Shown here: piece after piece, positions 44,378-52,185 of the stretch
Numbering within the stretch: the first letter of the stretch is position 1
How the letters are laid out: each line of letters starts with the position of its first letter
DNA from: Streptomyces leeuwenhoekii
Lineage (GTDB): Bacteria; Actinomycetota; Actinomycetes; Streptomycetales; Streptomycetaceae
DNA length: 64,000 nt
Reading direction: 5' to 3'
Assembly (NCBI RefSeq): GCF_001013905.1
Contig: NZ_LN831790.1
Coordinates: 7,268,001 to 7,332,000, forward strand
Notes under the pieces: model-generated
What the model was told of the DNA's origin: nothing
The model's database searches: none
What the model saw: the letters and a program-made list of their open reading frames with translations, nothing else
Position numbers and translations under genes: made by a program

Positions 44378-45298
44378 TCAGCCGGCGGCCGTGGCGCGAG
44401 CGCACGCCGCGCGCAGCCGCGGCAGGTCGATGAACTCGCTGTGCGTGCCTTCGCTGGTGCACGCGAACGCGCCGGAGACCGAGCCGGCGAGTACGCACTC
44501 CTCCACGGGACGCCCCTGGGACAGGGCGTGCAGGAAGGCGCTGACGAACGCGTCACCGGCACCATTGCTGTCGATCACCGCGCGCTCCGGACGCACGGCG
44601 GGGAAGTGGCGCACCTGAGTGCCGCCCCGCTCCAGGACGTGGCATCCGGCGGCCCCGTCGGTGGCGGCGACGAGCCGGGCCCGGCCCTCGGCCAGGACGG
44701 ACCGCAGCACGTCGCCGAGCCGGTCGCGGACGGCGGCGGCGCTGAGGAACACGTAGTCGGAGGCGAGGGCGTACCCGCGGTGGTGCGGGTCGGCGCCGTC
44801 CCAGTCGTGCAGGTCCGTGGAGCTGGGGACGCCCAGGCGGTGGACGTCCTCGTGCATGTCCCGTGTGACGCCGGTGATGGACAGGTGCACATGACGGGCC
44901 CGCTCCAGGTACGGCAGGTAGAAGTCGCGGGGCAGCCGGAGGCCGGCGGGGTGGCGGCCGTCGTAGAAGGAGAACCGGCGGCCCTGCGGGTCGACGAGGT
45001 TGACCCCGCGGGGTGTGCCGTGCGGCGATACGACGTGGCTGAAGTCGAGGCCGTCGGCTGCGTAGGCGGCGAGGATCTGCCGGCCCTGCGCGTCGTCCCC
45101 CAGGAAGTCGATGAATTTCGTCCTCATGCCGAGGGCACGGCAGCCGCGCGCGACACCGTTGCCGGTGTGGGCGACGTAGTCGCGCACCGGGGGCACGAAC
45201 ACCGAGTCGCCCGGCGGGACGCGCAGTTCGGGCACGCGGACGATGGTGTCCACGCCGGCGCCGCCCGCCACCAGGATGTCGTGACCGGTCTCCGCCAT
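44378..45298 (-). CDS. PfkB family carbohydrate kinase
   Basis: A 306-residue ribokinase-like kinase. It starts HDILVAGGAGVDTIVRVPEL, has the first PfkB signature around HTGNGVARGCRALGMRTKFIDFLGDDAQG and the second with the catalytic Asp in IDSNGAGDAFVSAFLHALSQG. It would phosphorylate a sugar or nucleoside with ATP; the substrate is not recognisable. ATG at 45298 has GAGGAGG upstream. A GCAAGA / TCTTGC inverted repeat lies about 90-130 bp upstream (about 45391-45432) and may be an operator. It is divergent from the amylase remnant region. Confidence 0.85.
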   Translation of the reverse strand: MAETGHDILVAGGAGVDTIVRVPELRVPPGDSVFVPPVRDYVAHTGNGVARGCRALGMRTKFIDFLGDDAQGRQILAAYAADGLDFSHVVSPHGTPRGVNLVDPQGRRFSFYDGRHPAGLRLPRDFYLPYLERARHVHLSITGVTRDMHEDVHRLGVPSSTDLHDWDGADPHHRGYALASDYVFLSAAAVRDRLGDVLRSVLAEGRARLVAATDGAAGCHVLERGGTQVRHFPAVRPERAVIDSNGAGDAFVSAFLHALSQGRPVEECVLAGSVSGAFACTSEGTHSEFIDLPRLRAACARATAAG

Positions 45299-45795
45299 GT
45301 TCGTCCTCCTCGTCTCCGCGGCCCCGAGCCGGACGCCGCCGTTGCCCGGGGACGGAGCGGCCGGACCGGGCCCGAGTGAAGCACCGGGGGAACGACTCGG
45401 GCAAGAGTTGCTGAATTTGTGGGAATTCTTGCGCGGCGCGGCCCGCGGGGGGCGGAGGGGAGCTGTCCGGGCGCCGGTGTCCGGGGCGACTCCGGCCCGA
45501 TGGCCCGGGCGCGTGGGGCCATGGGCGCGTGCCAGGGCCCTCGGGCGACCGGGCCGGAGCGAGGCTGAACGTAGCAGCACTGAAAAGTTTGCGTAAGTCC
45601 TTGCGGCGCCGAAGCTCCGCGGTCTCCTGCGAGTTGACGAGTGGACGCACCAAGGGGCGACCGCTGCTGCGGGCGCTCGTACGGTCACCACCGCAACACG
45701 TTGCAGCAAGTATCGGCAGGTTGCGAAACAGCACGAGCGGGAGTCCTCGCCCTCCCCGTTGCCGCTGCGGCCGAACGGTGCCGGGTCCGCCTCGC
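45299..45795. other. Promoter-like region before the amylase remnant
   Basis: About 500 bp with no supportable gene but unusual patches of lower GC and repeated TTGC/GCAA words. The clearest is GCAAC-AC-GTTGC at 45693-45704, a LacI-type palindrome, followed by CAGCAAG. TTTGCGTAAG and CCTTGCGG lie near 45585-45606. In Streptomyces, amylase promoters carry such maltose-regulator sites, so this may be the old amylase promoter left after its coding start was deleted. Confidence 0.45.
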
Positions 45796-46431
45796 GCCGG
45801 ACCCAACAAGTCCTCCACCCGGTACGCCGGCGGGACCGACGCGTGGGCCGAGAACATGTCGCTGATGTGGACGTTCCGCGGTATCCCGACGCTGTACTAC
45901 GGCTCGGAGACCGAGTTCCAGGCGGGCGCGCGGATGGACTGCGGCCCCTCCTGCCCGCTGAGCCCCACGGGCCGCGCGTACTACGGCGACCGGCTCGAGG
46001 GCACCGTCACCGCCTCCGGCTTCGGCCAGGTCTCCAGTGCCTCCGGCGCCGTCGCCACCACGCTCCAGGCGCCCCTGGCCAAGCACGTCCAGCGGCTCAA
46101 CCGGATCCGCCGGGCCGTGCCCGCCCTGCAGATGGGCCAGTACTCCACGGATCGGATCTCCGGCGACATGGCCTACAAGCGCCGCTACACCGACACGGCG
46201 ACCGGCGTGGACAGCTTCGCCCTGGTCACGGTGTCCGGCGGCGCGACCTACCAGGACATCCCCGACGGGACGTACAAGGACGCCGTCACCGGCGACGTGA
46301 GGACGGTCACCGACGGCACGCTGAGCGTGGCCGCGCGGGGCAAGGGCAACCTGCGGGTCTACGTCCTCGACCTCGGCGGGAAGAACGCGGCGCCGGGAAA
46401 GGCGGGGACCGACGGCCCGTATCTGAAGTAG
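45796..46431 (+). pseudogene. Alpha-amylase (GH13), C-terminal fragment
   Basis: Homologous sequence starts at about GPNKSSTRYAGGTDAWAEN, continues with MSLMWTFRGIPTLYYGSETEF (the end of the GH13 barrel) and the C-terminal beta domain (KRRYTDTATGVDSFALVTVSGG...GNLRVYVLDLGG), and stops normally. Secreted amylases of this type have a signal peptide and about 350 further residues before this point, including all three catalytic acids; these are absent. The upstream frame is Pro/Arg-rich noise. About 210 residues remain and cannot be active. A perfect hairpin terminator follows. Confidence 0.75.
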
Positions 46432-46438
46432 GGGGAGG

Positions 46439-46474
46439 CAGGGGCCGGGCGGGCGTCGTCCCGCCCGGCCCCTG
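46439..46474 (+). terminator. Hairpin terminator after the amylase remnant
   Basis: CAGGGGCCGGGCGGG-CGTCGT-CCCGCCCGGCCCCTG gives a perfect 15-bp stem eight bases past the stop. It also lies downstream of the minus-strand gene ending at 46535, so it can serve both convergent transcripts. Confidence 0.75.
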
Positions 46475-46534
46475 CGCCCACCGGCACCCGCCCGACATCC
46501 CGGTCCGGGGCGGCGGCCGCCGGTCACGGCTCGT

Positions 46535-46786
46535 TCAGGCGCCCAGCTTGGCGACGGTGTCCCGCAACGACGCCGCGAGCCGTGTCAGGTCCTCGGGGGA
46601 GGGCGTCGGCGTACCCAGCCGGTCCACGAGATCCCGGTGGGACAGGACGACGACGGCTCCGCGGCAGCGGTCGCTCTCGAGGGCGGCCCGGTCGACCACC
46701 TGGGCCCTGCCTTCCAGCAGGATCAGGGCGGTGTCGTCCTGCGGAGCCTCCAGAAGCTCCCTGATCAGATCCTCGTCGATCATCAT
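46535..46786 (-). CDS. Small hypothetical protein
   Basis: An 83-residue protein, acidic at the N-terminus (MMIDEDLIRELLEAPQDDTALILLEGRAQVVD) with predicted helices and no membrane segment. Two adjacent ATG codons follow AAGGGA. I do not recognise a family. It lies 76 bp downstream of the hemerythrin gene on the same strand and may belong to that operon. Confidence 0.6.
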   Translation of the reverse strand: MMIDEDLIRELLEAPQDDTALILLEGRAQVVDRAALESDRCRGAVVVLSHRDLVDRLGTPTPSPEDLTRLAASLRDTVAKLGA

Positions 46787-46862
46787 GTGTCCCTTCCCGC
46801 TTCCCCGGGATGTGCCCGGCCCGCGGCCCGGCCCGGCTCCGGGCCGGGCCGCGGGCCGCCTG

Positions 46863-47456
46863 TCAGCCGTCCTTCCCCATGGCCTTGCGCACCGCGTCCT
46901 TGGTCCGGTCCATCAGGGCGGCGACCGGTCCGAGCGCGACGTTCGCCGCTCCCGACTCCGCACCGGGGTGCGGGTGCGTGGGGGCGAGGGCTTCGGCCGC
47001 CTTGACGGCCTTGGCCATGGAGGCCAGGTCGGTGACGTCGGTACTGCGGCGGATGTGGGTGAACTCGTAGCGTTCCTCCGCCCGGGCATGTTCCTGGACG
47101 TCCTTGCGCAGCTCCAGCAGCCGCGGCAGGAAAGCCGGGTCCTCCGGATCGAGGTCCTCCAGCGCCGAGAGGGTCTCCTTGGCCGCCCGCTCCTCGGCGA
47201 GCCGGTCCTCGACGACCTGCTCCCCGCCCGGGAAGCCGCGCCGGGCGAAGGGGTGGACGACCTCCTCCTCGGCGGTCTCGTGAACGGCCAGCAGCCGCAC
47301 GAGACGCCGGAACGCCTCGCGGCGCTCGTCGCCGGTGGTGGCCTCGACCAGATCGAAGAGGTTGCGGATGTCGCCGTGCTGGCGCATCAGCAGCGACACC
47401 ACATCGGTGTCCTCGGCACGGTCGTCCCCCGCCTGCGGGGTGCGGAGTTCGGACAT
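46863..47456 (-). CDS. Hemerythrin HHE domain protein
   Basis: A 197-residue protein. The hemerythrin four-helix bundle (about residues 18-145) carries the iron-ligand His/Glu residues in LLMRQHGDIRNLFDLVE, LLAVHETAEEEVVHP and RKDVQEHARAEERYEFTHI. Such domains bind a diiron centre and react with oxygen, peroxide or nitric oxide. The C-terminal 50 residues are Ala/Lys-rich and likely helical. GGGGGAG lies five bases before the ATG. It starts 11 bases after the ferritin-like gene's stop, so both are in one operon. Confidence 0.88.
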   Translation of the reverse strand: MSELRTPQAGDDRAEDTDVVSLLMRQHGDIRNLFDLVEATTGDERREAFRRLVRLLAVHETAEEEVVHPFARRGFPGGEQVVEDRLAEERAAKETLSALEDLDPEDPAFLPRLLELRKDVQEHARAEERYEFTHIRRSTDVTDLASMAKAVKAAEALAPTHPHPGAESGAANVALGPVAALMDRTKDAVRKAMGKDG

Positions 47457-47467
47457 CTCGGCTCCCC

Positions 47468-48667
47468 CTACTTCTCGCGCATGGCGGGGTCGGGGTGCTC
47501 GCCCTCGGACTGCACGCGGTACTCCCGGCCGAACATCGCGTCGTGCTCGGCCATGACCCGCTCGCTCGGGGGCTCCTCGCCGCCGTGGATCTGCTCCTGC
47601 ATCCTCTCGAACCGCTCGTGCGCCTCGCGCACATAGCCGGCACCGAGCGTGGTCAGATCCATCTGGGTCTCCAGCAGCTCGCGCAGGTACTGCTTGTTCG
47701 GCTCGAAGGTGAGCACGTTGGGCAGCTCCGGAGCCAGCACCGACGCGGGATCCCGGCCGTCGTGGCGGCGCATCAGGTCGCAGGCGGCGTGCAGATGCTC
47801 CAGCTCCATGTTCAGGTGGAGCTCCCAGATCGCCTTGACCTTCGGGTCGCTCTCCTGCTCCATGAAGGAGTGGTACAGGTAGCACTCGTTGTACTCGTGG
47901 TTGACGAGCTGCTCCCACCACGTCTCGCCCGGGTCGACCAGCGACTCGTAGTGCGTGACGTGCTCCTCCTCGATGAGCCCGATCTCCTGGTAGAGCTGGC
48001 GGGCGATCGGCTCCATGTAGGTGGGGCCGGTGTTCATGTAGAAGTTCATGGTCTGCTGCTCCGCCGACATGATGGTCAGCGCGTGCAGCTTGGACAGCGG
48101 GTTCGTCGCGTCCTTGTCGTACGGGTCGCGGACGTTGTCGACCGGGTCGCGGTGGTGGTACTTGGTGGGCCGGCCCGGCATGACCTCGGTCAGGCCGTCG
48201 ACGATCGCCTCCGCCTTGCGGTGCTCGATCATCTCGTACAGGTTGGCGTACCGGTACAGGTGGTCGAAGTCCTCCAGGACGCCGAACTGGTACGCCTGCT
48301 TCAGGTACGGGTCGGGCTCCATCCGGGCCACCCACGCCGTCAGGTCCACCGCGACCTGCTCGTAGGCGATCGTCGTCTCCAGCACCGACGACACCCCGGG
48401 GAGCAGCCAGTTCACCACCTTCTGCTGCTGCGCCTCGATGTAGCGGACGCGCGCCAACTGGCGCTTGACCTCCGGGTCCAGCGTGTGGCGCGCCAGCTGG
48501 TGGCTGAAGAGGATCGCCTCCACCTCGATGCCGTTCATCGTGATGATCCGGCAGCGGGTGTACGGGTCGCAGTGGTCCGGGTCGATCGGGTCGACATTCA
48601 GCTCGCGCCAGTTACGGAGCTGGCGGTCCAGCGGGATGCCCCGCTGCTCCAGGGGGTTGAACGTCAC
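47468..48667 (-). CDS. Ferritin-like diiron protein of unknown function
   Basis: A 399-residue, very helical protein. The repeated ExxH elements (FGVLEDFDHLYRYANLYEMIEHRKAEAI, GLIEEEHVTHYESL, NMELEHLHAACDLMRRHD) are spaced like the carboxylate/His ligands of ferritin-like diiron sites, and Tyr and Trp are frequent around them. It is much longer than ferritin or rubrerythrin and I cannot name the family. GTG at 48667 has GAGGAG seven bases upstream. Coupling to a hemerythrin suggests oxygen or iron stress handling, which is inference. Confidence 0.7.
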   Translation of the reverse strand: MTFNPLEQRGIPLDRQLRNWRELNVDPIDPDHCDPYTRCRIITMNGIEVEAILFSHQLARHTLDPEVKRQLARVRYIEAQQQKVVNWLLPGVSSVLETTIAYEQVAVDLTAWVARMEPDPYLKQAYQFGVLEDFDHLYRYANLYEMIEHRKAEAIVDGLTEVMPGRPTKYHHRDPVDNVRDPYDKDATNPLSKLHALTIMSAEQQTMNFYMNTGPTYMEPIARQLYQEIGLIEEEHVTHYESLVDPGETWWEQLVNHEYNECYLYHSFMEQESDPKVKAIWELHLNMELEHLHAACDLMRRHDGRDPASVLAPELPNVLTFEPNKQYLRELLETQMDLTTLGAGYVREAHERFERMQEQIHGGEEPPSERVMAEHDAMFGREYRVQSEGEHPDPAMREK

Positions 48668-48750
48668 AGAGCACTCCTCGTCGAAGGCCGGGCGGGCGAG
48701 GTACCCCTGTCGCCGTGCTGGCGGTCCGCGTCCCAGGGCACCGTCGTCAT
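48664..48750 (-). CDS. Possible 28-residue upstream ORF of the ferritin-like gene
   Basis: MTTVPWDADRQHGDRG then TSPARPSTRSAL: 28 residues ending in a TGA that overlaps the GTG start of the ferritin-like gene as GTGA. The ribosome binding site is weak. It may be a coupling leader or chance. Confidence 0.25.
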   Translation of the reverse strand: MTTVPWDADRQHGDRGTSPARPSTRSAL

Positions 48751-49032
48751 GTTTCAGCCATCCAGCGCTTCCCGCCACGGCACACGCCCGGACGGCTGGA
48801 CGAGTACCTGTTCCAAGCACCTGAATGGACTGATCCGCGCGACCATGTGGGTGCCGGACCGAGTGGGAGCCGGGGAGGGGGGGGCACGGCCCGCTCCCGT
48901 GACGCGGGTAGGACGGCCTCGCGGCCCGTCGTCCGCCCGGGCGGGTGCGGACCGCCCGTACGGTCGCTCGCCGGGCGCGCGGTCCCCGGCGGGGCGTCGG
49001 CCGCGGACCGCGTCGCGGGTCCGCCGCGGGAC
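48751..49032. other. Intergenic region before the diiron operon
   Basis: About 280 bp between the downstream end of the minus-strand membrane-protein gene and the diiron operon. It includes a G-run at 48881-48886. I see no gene or clear operator; it should contain the operon's promoter. Confidence 0.45.
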
Positions 49033-49488
49033 TCACGGCCGGGGCCGACGCCGTCCGCGTGCGACGGCCGCGCGGACCCGTCCGCCGGGGCCGCCGCGGG
49101 CCGTGGCGGCCCGCCCGGCACCGCAGCGGAGCCAGGCGGCGATCCACGCCGTCTGCATCGCGGCGTCGAGGAGGTAGGTCGGCCGGATGCGCCCCTTGGG
49201 CACATAGACGAGGTCGACGGCCAGCAGGGTCAGGGCGCTGCCCAGGCCGATGCGGCGGGCCTGGGCCGGCCCCCGGGGGTCGGCCGCAGCCGCGAGTTGG
49301 GCGAGGCCGGCGGAGAGCAGCAGCCCGCCGGTCGTCTTCTGCAGCCACACATCGGTCTTCGGCCCGAAGACCCACTCGAAGCTGCGCAGATGCAGCAGCG
49401 GCCACAGCCCGCCCACCGCGTTGAACGCGCCGTGCGCGAGGGCGACCAGGGCCGTGTCCTCCGGCTCCCGCACGCTGGTCCTTCTCAT
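49033..49488 (-). CDS. Hypothetical membrane protein
   Basis: A 151-residue protein with about four hydrophobic segments (ALVALAHGAFNAVGGLWPLLHL, TTGGLLLSAGLAQLAAAA, IGLGSALTLLAVDLVYV, AAMQTAWIAAWL) and a basic Arg/Gly-rich tail of about 30 residues. I do not recognise a named family. GGGAGG lies six bases before ATG 49488. It follows the 212-residue hypothetical gene on the same strand with 50 bp between. Confidence 0.65.
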   Translation of the reverse strand: MRRTSVREPEDTALVALAHGAFNAVGGLWPLLHLRSFEWVFGPKTDVWLQKTTGGLLLSAGLAQLAAAADPRGPAQARRIGLGSALTLLAVDLVYVPKGRIRPTYLLDAAMQTAWIAAWLRCGAGRAATARGGPGGRVRAAVARGRRRPRP

Positions 49489-49538
49489 CGGGAACCTCCC
49501 TTCACCGGGCCGGCCGGGTACCCCTGGCCGGGGTGCCC

Positions 49539-50177
49539 TCACGCCCGGCCGAGCGCCACCGTGGTCGTGACCCGGGTGAGGGCGGGCTTTCTCGGCACCG
49601 AACCGAACCCGAAGCGCACGGGCGGATCGACGGGTGCGGCCCCGCCGAGGTCGGTGCCCTCCCAGGCCGCCGAGACCGCGCGGATCGGCCGCAGATCCCG
49701 GGCGCCGTACCACTCGCGGCGCCCCGCACCGGCGCTGCCGCGGGTCCGCACCCCGGGCAGCAGCAGGCGGGCGGGCAGGTCCGTCAGCGCGCTCCACGCC
49801 GGTCGGCGGGCGAGCACGCCGGGGACGGCGCACAGCAGCAGCCCCGGCACCCCGCGGCGGCCGGTGGTGAAGCGCAGGCGGAGCGGTCCCGCGGTGACGG
49901 TCCAGGTGCGGCCGGTGACGTCCACACCGACCGGCACGAGGTGCACCGCGTCGAAGGTGTAGGTGCCCCGGACGAAGTCCGCCGTCTCCCGTGTGGGGGC
50001 CAGCAGCAGCCGCCTGCCGTCGGGCCGTTCGAGCATCACATCGCTGAACGGCCCGAACGGCGAGCGTCGCCAGTGTCCGAGCACGATGCGTGTGCCGGAG
50101 GAGGTGCCCGTACCGGCGATCCAGCCGTCGAACCGGAGCCGGGGGCGGCGTCCGGCCCGGGTGGGCATCCGGCTCAT
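49539..50177 (-). CDS. Hypothetical protein, beta-rich
   Basis: A 212-residue protein starting MSRMPTRAGRRPRLRFDGWIAGTGTSSGTRIVLGHW. The many short alternating stretches suggest a beta-barrel or lipocalin-like fold. There is no signal peptide or membrane segment. GGGGAGGAG precedes the ATG. I do not recognise a family; its tandem position with the next two hypothetical genes suggests an operon of unknown role. Confidence 0.65.
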   Translation of the reverse strand: MSRMPTRAGRRPRLRFDGWIAGTGTSSGTRIVLGHWRRSPFGPFSDVMLERPDGRRLLLAPTRETADFVRGTYTFDAVHLVPVGVDVTGRTWTVTAGPLRLRFTTGRRGVPGLLLCAVPGVLARRPAWSALTDLPARLLLPGVRTRGSAGAGRREWYGARDLRPIRAVSAAWEGTDLGGAAPVDPPVRFGFGSVPRKPALTRVTTTVALGRA

Positions 50178-50246
50178 CCGCTCCTCCCCGGTCGAGGGGC
50201 CGGGCAGTGCTCCGGCCGGACGGGGGCCCGCTCGGCCGGCCCCGTG

Positions 50247-50972
50247 TCAGGAAGGGCCCGCTCCCCGCAGGCGGGGCCTGGTGGGTCCCAGTCGTACATC
50301 CCTGACTCCTTCCGAGAAGTGGACCACGGGCGTGCCGGCAGGCGCGGGGAGGCCCGCCGCGGTGGTCAGCGTCTGCTCCAGGACGTCGACGCAGGCGTGG
50401 GCGAGCGGCCACGGCTCGTGCTCGACGGGCGTCTCCCAGAGCATGCCGAGGCGACGTGTGTACGCCCGCCAGCGCGAGGTCAGCCACACGTCCCGTTCCG
50501 TGGGCTCGACCGGGTCGCCGGGGCGGACGACCAGACGGTAGGAGACCCCGCCCGTCCACCTCGAACCGGCGTACGAGACGCGGTCGCCGGCCGCGGAGAC
50601 GCTCAGGCTGCCCGGGCTGTAGGGCACGCCGACGGCGCGCGCGGCCAGCAGCAGCGGACAGGCGACCTCGATGGACAGGAACCACAGCCCGTCCCGTCCG
50701 TCCGGCTGCCGGACGTAGGTGCGCAGATTGGTCTCGGCGAACGCCGGGAGACCGGGCGTGGCGGCGAGGAGGCCGGGAAGGCGCACGTCGGCCATGACGA
50801 AGGGGGTGAGCCCCACCCAGGCGGCACCCTCGTACTCGTCCACGACGAGATGTGCGGGGAGCAGTGTCTGTACGGCCTCGGGCCGGAAGGGCCAGTGGAC
50901 GAACGTCTGCGTCAGCCAGCTCGCCCGTAGCGCGGGCAGGCGCACCCGCTGCTCGGCTCCGTGGGCCACCAC
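50247..50972 (-). CDS. DUF2071 family protein
   Basis: A 241-residue protein with the DUF2071 pattern: RASWLTQTFVHWPFRPEAVQTLLP near the start, AWVGLTPFVMADVRLPGLL, then FAETNLRTYVRQPDGRDGLWFLSIEV and the WRAYTRRLGMLWETPVEHEPWPL region. The family (acetoacetate-decarboxylase-like fold) has no established function. Start choice is uncertain: two adjacent GTG codons at 50972 and 50969, or GTG at 50945 for 232 residues; none has a strong ribosome binding site. It lies 152 bp after the SDR gene on the same strand. Confidence 0.75.
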   Translation of the reverse strand: MVAHGAEQRVRLPALRASWLTQTFVHWPFRPEAVQTLLPAHLVVDEYEGAAWVGLTPFVMADVRLPGLLAATPGLPAFAETNLRTYVRQPDGRDGLWFLSIEVACPLLLAARAVGVPYSPGSLSVSAAGDRVSYAGSRWTGGVSYRLVVRPGDPVEPTERDVWLTSRWRAYTRRLGMLWETPVEHEPWPLAHACVDVLEQTLTTAAGLPAPAGTPVVHFSEGVRDVRLGPTRPRLRGAGPS

Positions 50973-51124
50973 GGGCGCCGGGTCCCCGTGCAGGGGGCGT
51001 GCGAAACGTTCCGGGTAGGGCCGCCGCGCCGTCCCCGGCTCGCGGGCGGCGCCTGCCCGGCGGCCGGGGAGGCGGAACAGGCGGCCCGCGGCGCGGCGGC
51101 GGGCGCCGGGCGGGCGCCGGGGCG

Positions 51125-51883
51125 TCAGACCGCGGACCAGCCGTCGTCCACGGGCAGGATCGCGCCGTTGATGTTGCTCGCGGCCTCGGAGGCGAGGAAC
51201 ACGATCGCCGCCGCCTGCTCCTCGGGCCGCGAGACGCGTCCGAGGTTGGCGAAGTGCGGGGCGAGCGCGGCCGGCCCGTGGGCGCCCTGTTCGGCGTCCA
51301 CGACGATGCCGGTCCGGGTGCCGCCCGGGCAGATCGCGTTGGCCCGGATGCCCTGCTTGCGGTACATCACCGCCAGCGACTTCGTCAGCCCCACCACGCC
51401 GTGCTTGGAGGCGGTGTAAGGGGCGCCCGCCGCGCTGCCCCGCAGGCCGGCCTCCGAGGCGGTGTTCACGATGGCGCCCCGGCCCGCGGCCAGCATGTGC
51501 GGCAGCACGGCGCGGGTGAGGAGGAAGGGCGCGGTGAGGTTGACCCGGATGACCCGCTCCCACTCGGTGTCGCTCACGTCGGCCAGCGCCGACATACGGT
51601 CCATGATCCCGGCGTTGTTCACCAGGACGTCCACCCCGCCGAAGCGCTCCACCGCGGTCCGCGCCACCCGGTCCACGACCGCCTGCTCGCTCAGGTCGCC
51701 GGTGACGGCCACCGCGGTGCCGCCCGTCTGCTCGATCTCCTTGACGACCGCTTCCGCGCCTTCCGCGTCGAGGTCGGCCACCACGATGCGGTCACCCTGT
51801 GCGGCGAAGGCGAGCGCGGCGGCGCGTCCGATGCCCGATCCCGCTCCGGTGACGATCACGCTGCGCCCGTACAGGCCGGTCAT
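51125..51883 (-). CDS. Short-chain dehydrogenase/reductase
   Basis: A 252-residue classical SDR. Cofactor motif VTGAGSGIGRAAAL at residues 10-22; ADLDAE suggests NAD(H) preference; VNNAGIM; catalytic Ser in VNTASEAGL, Tyr and Lys in YTASKHG; the end INGAILPVDDGW closes the fold. The substrate is unknown. ATG 51883 has GGAGGG upstream. A remarkable 13-bp-arm palindrome lies just upstream at 51941. It is divergent from the glycosyltransferase at 52186. Confidence 0.9.
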   Translation of the reverse strand: MTGLYGRSVIVTGAGSGIGRAAALAFAAQGDRIVVADLDAEGAEAVVKEIEQTGGTAVAVTGDLSEQAVVDRVARTAVERFGGVDVLVNNAGIMDRMSALADVSDTEWERVIRVNLTAPFLLTRAVLPHMLAAGRGAIVNTASEAGLRGSAAGAPYTASKHGVVGLTKSLAVMYRKQGIRANAICPGGTRTGIVVDAEQGAHGPAALAPHFANLGRVSRPEEQAAAIVFLASEAASNINGAILPVDDGWSAV

Positions 51884-51940
51884 GAGGTGCTCCCTCCATC
51901 GGTGCCGAGGCGGTGGACCGTGCCACCGCGTCAGCACCCT

Positions 51941-51973
51941 ACGACTTTATGTCTCTGAGCGACATAAAGTCGT
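51941..51973. promoter_or_regulatory. Long palindrome between SDR and glycosyltransferase genes
   Basis: ACGACTTTATGTC-N7-GACATAAAGTCGT is a perfect 13-bp inverted repeat, AT-rich in a GC-rich gap. It lies 58 bp before the SDR start. The symmetry and size fit a TetR- or MarR-type operator, but no such gene is adjacent, so the regulator is encoded elsewhere. Confidence 0.7.
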
Positions 51974-52185
51974 GGCGGTACGCCGGTGACATCCGTCACC
52001 GCGGCAGGGAGGGGAGCCGGCCGAGACCTCTGGCCGGGCGGGGCGCGCTCGTCGGCCGACGCGCGTCTTGACTGCGCGCCTGGGGCGTTGAACGGTCGTG
52101 TGCGGCGGCCGGAGGGAGCGGTCTGCCCGCCGCGGCACCGCACCCGGTGCCGTGGCCGGTCGAGCTGTCAGGAGGAGAGACCTTC

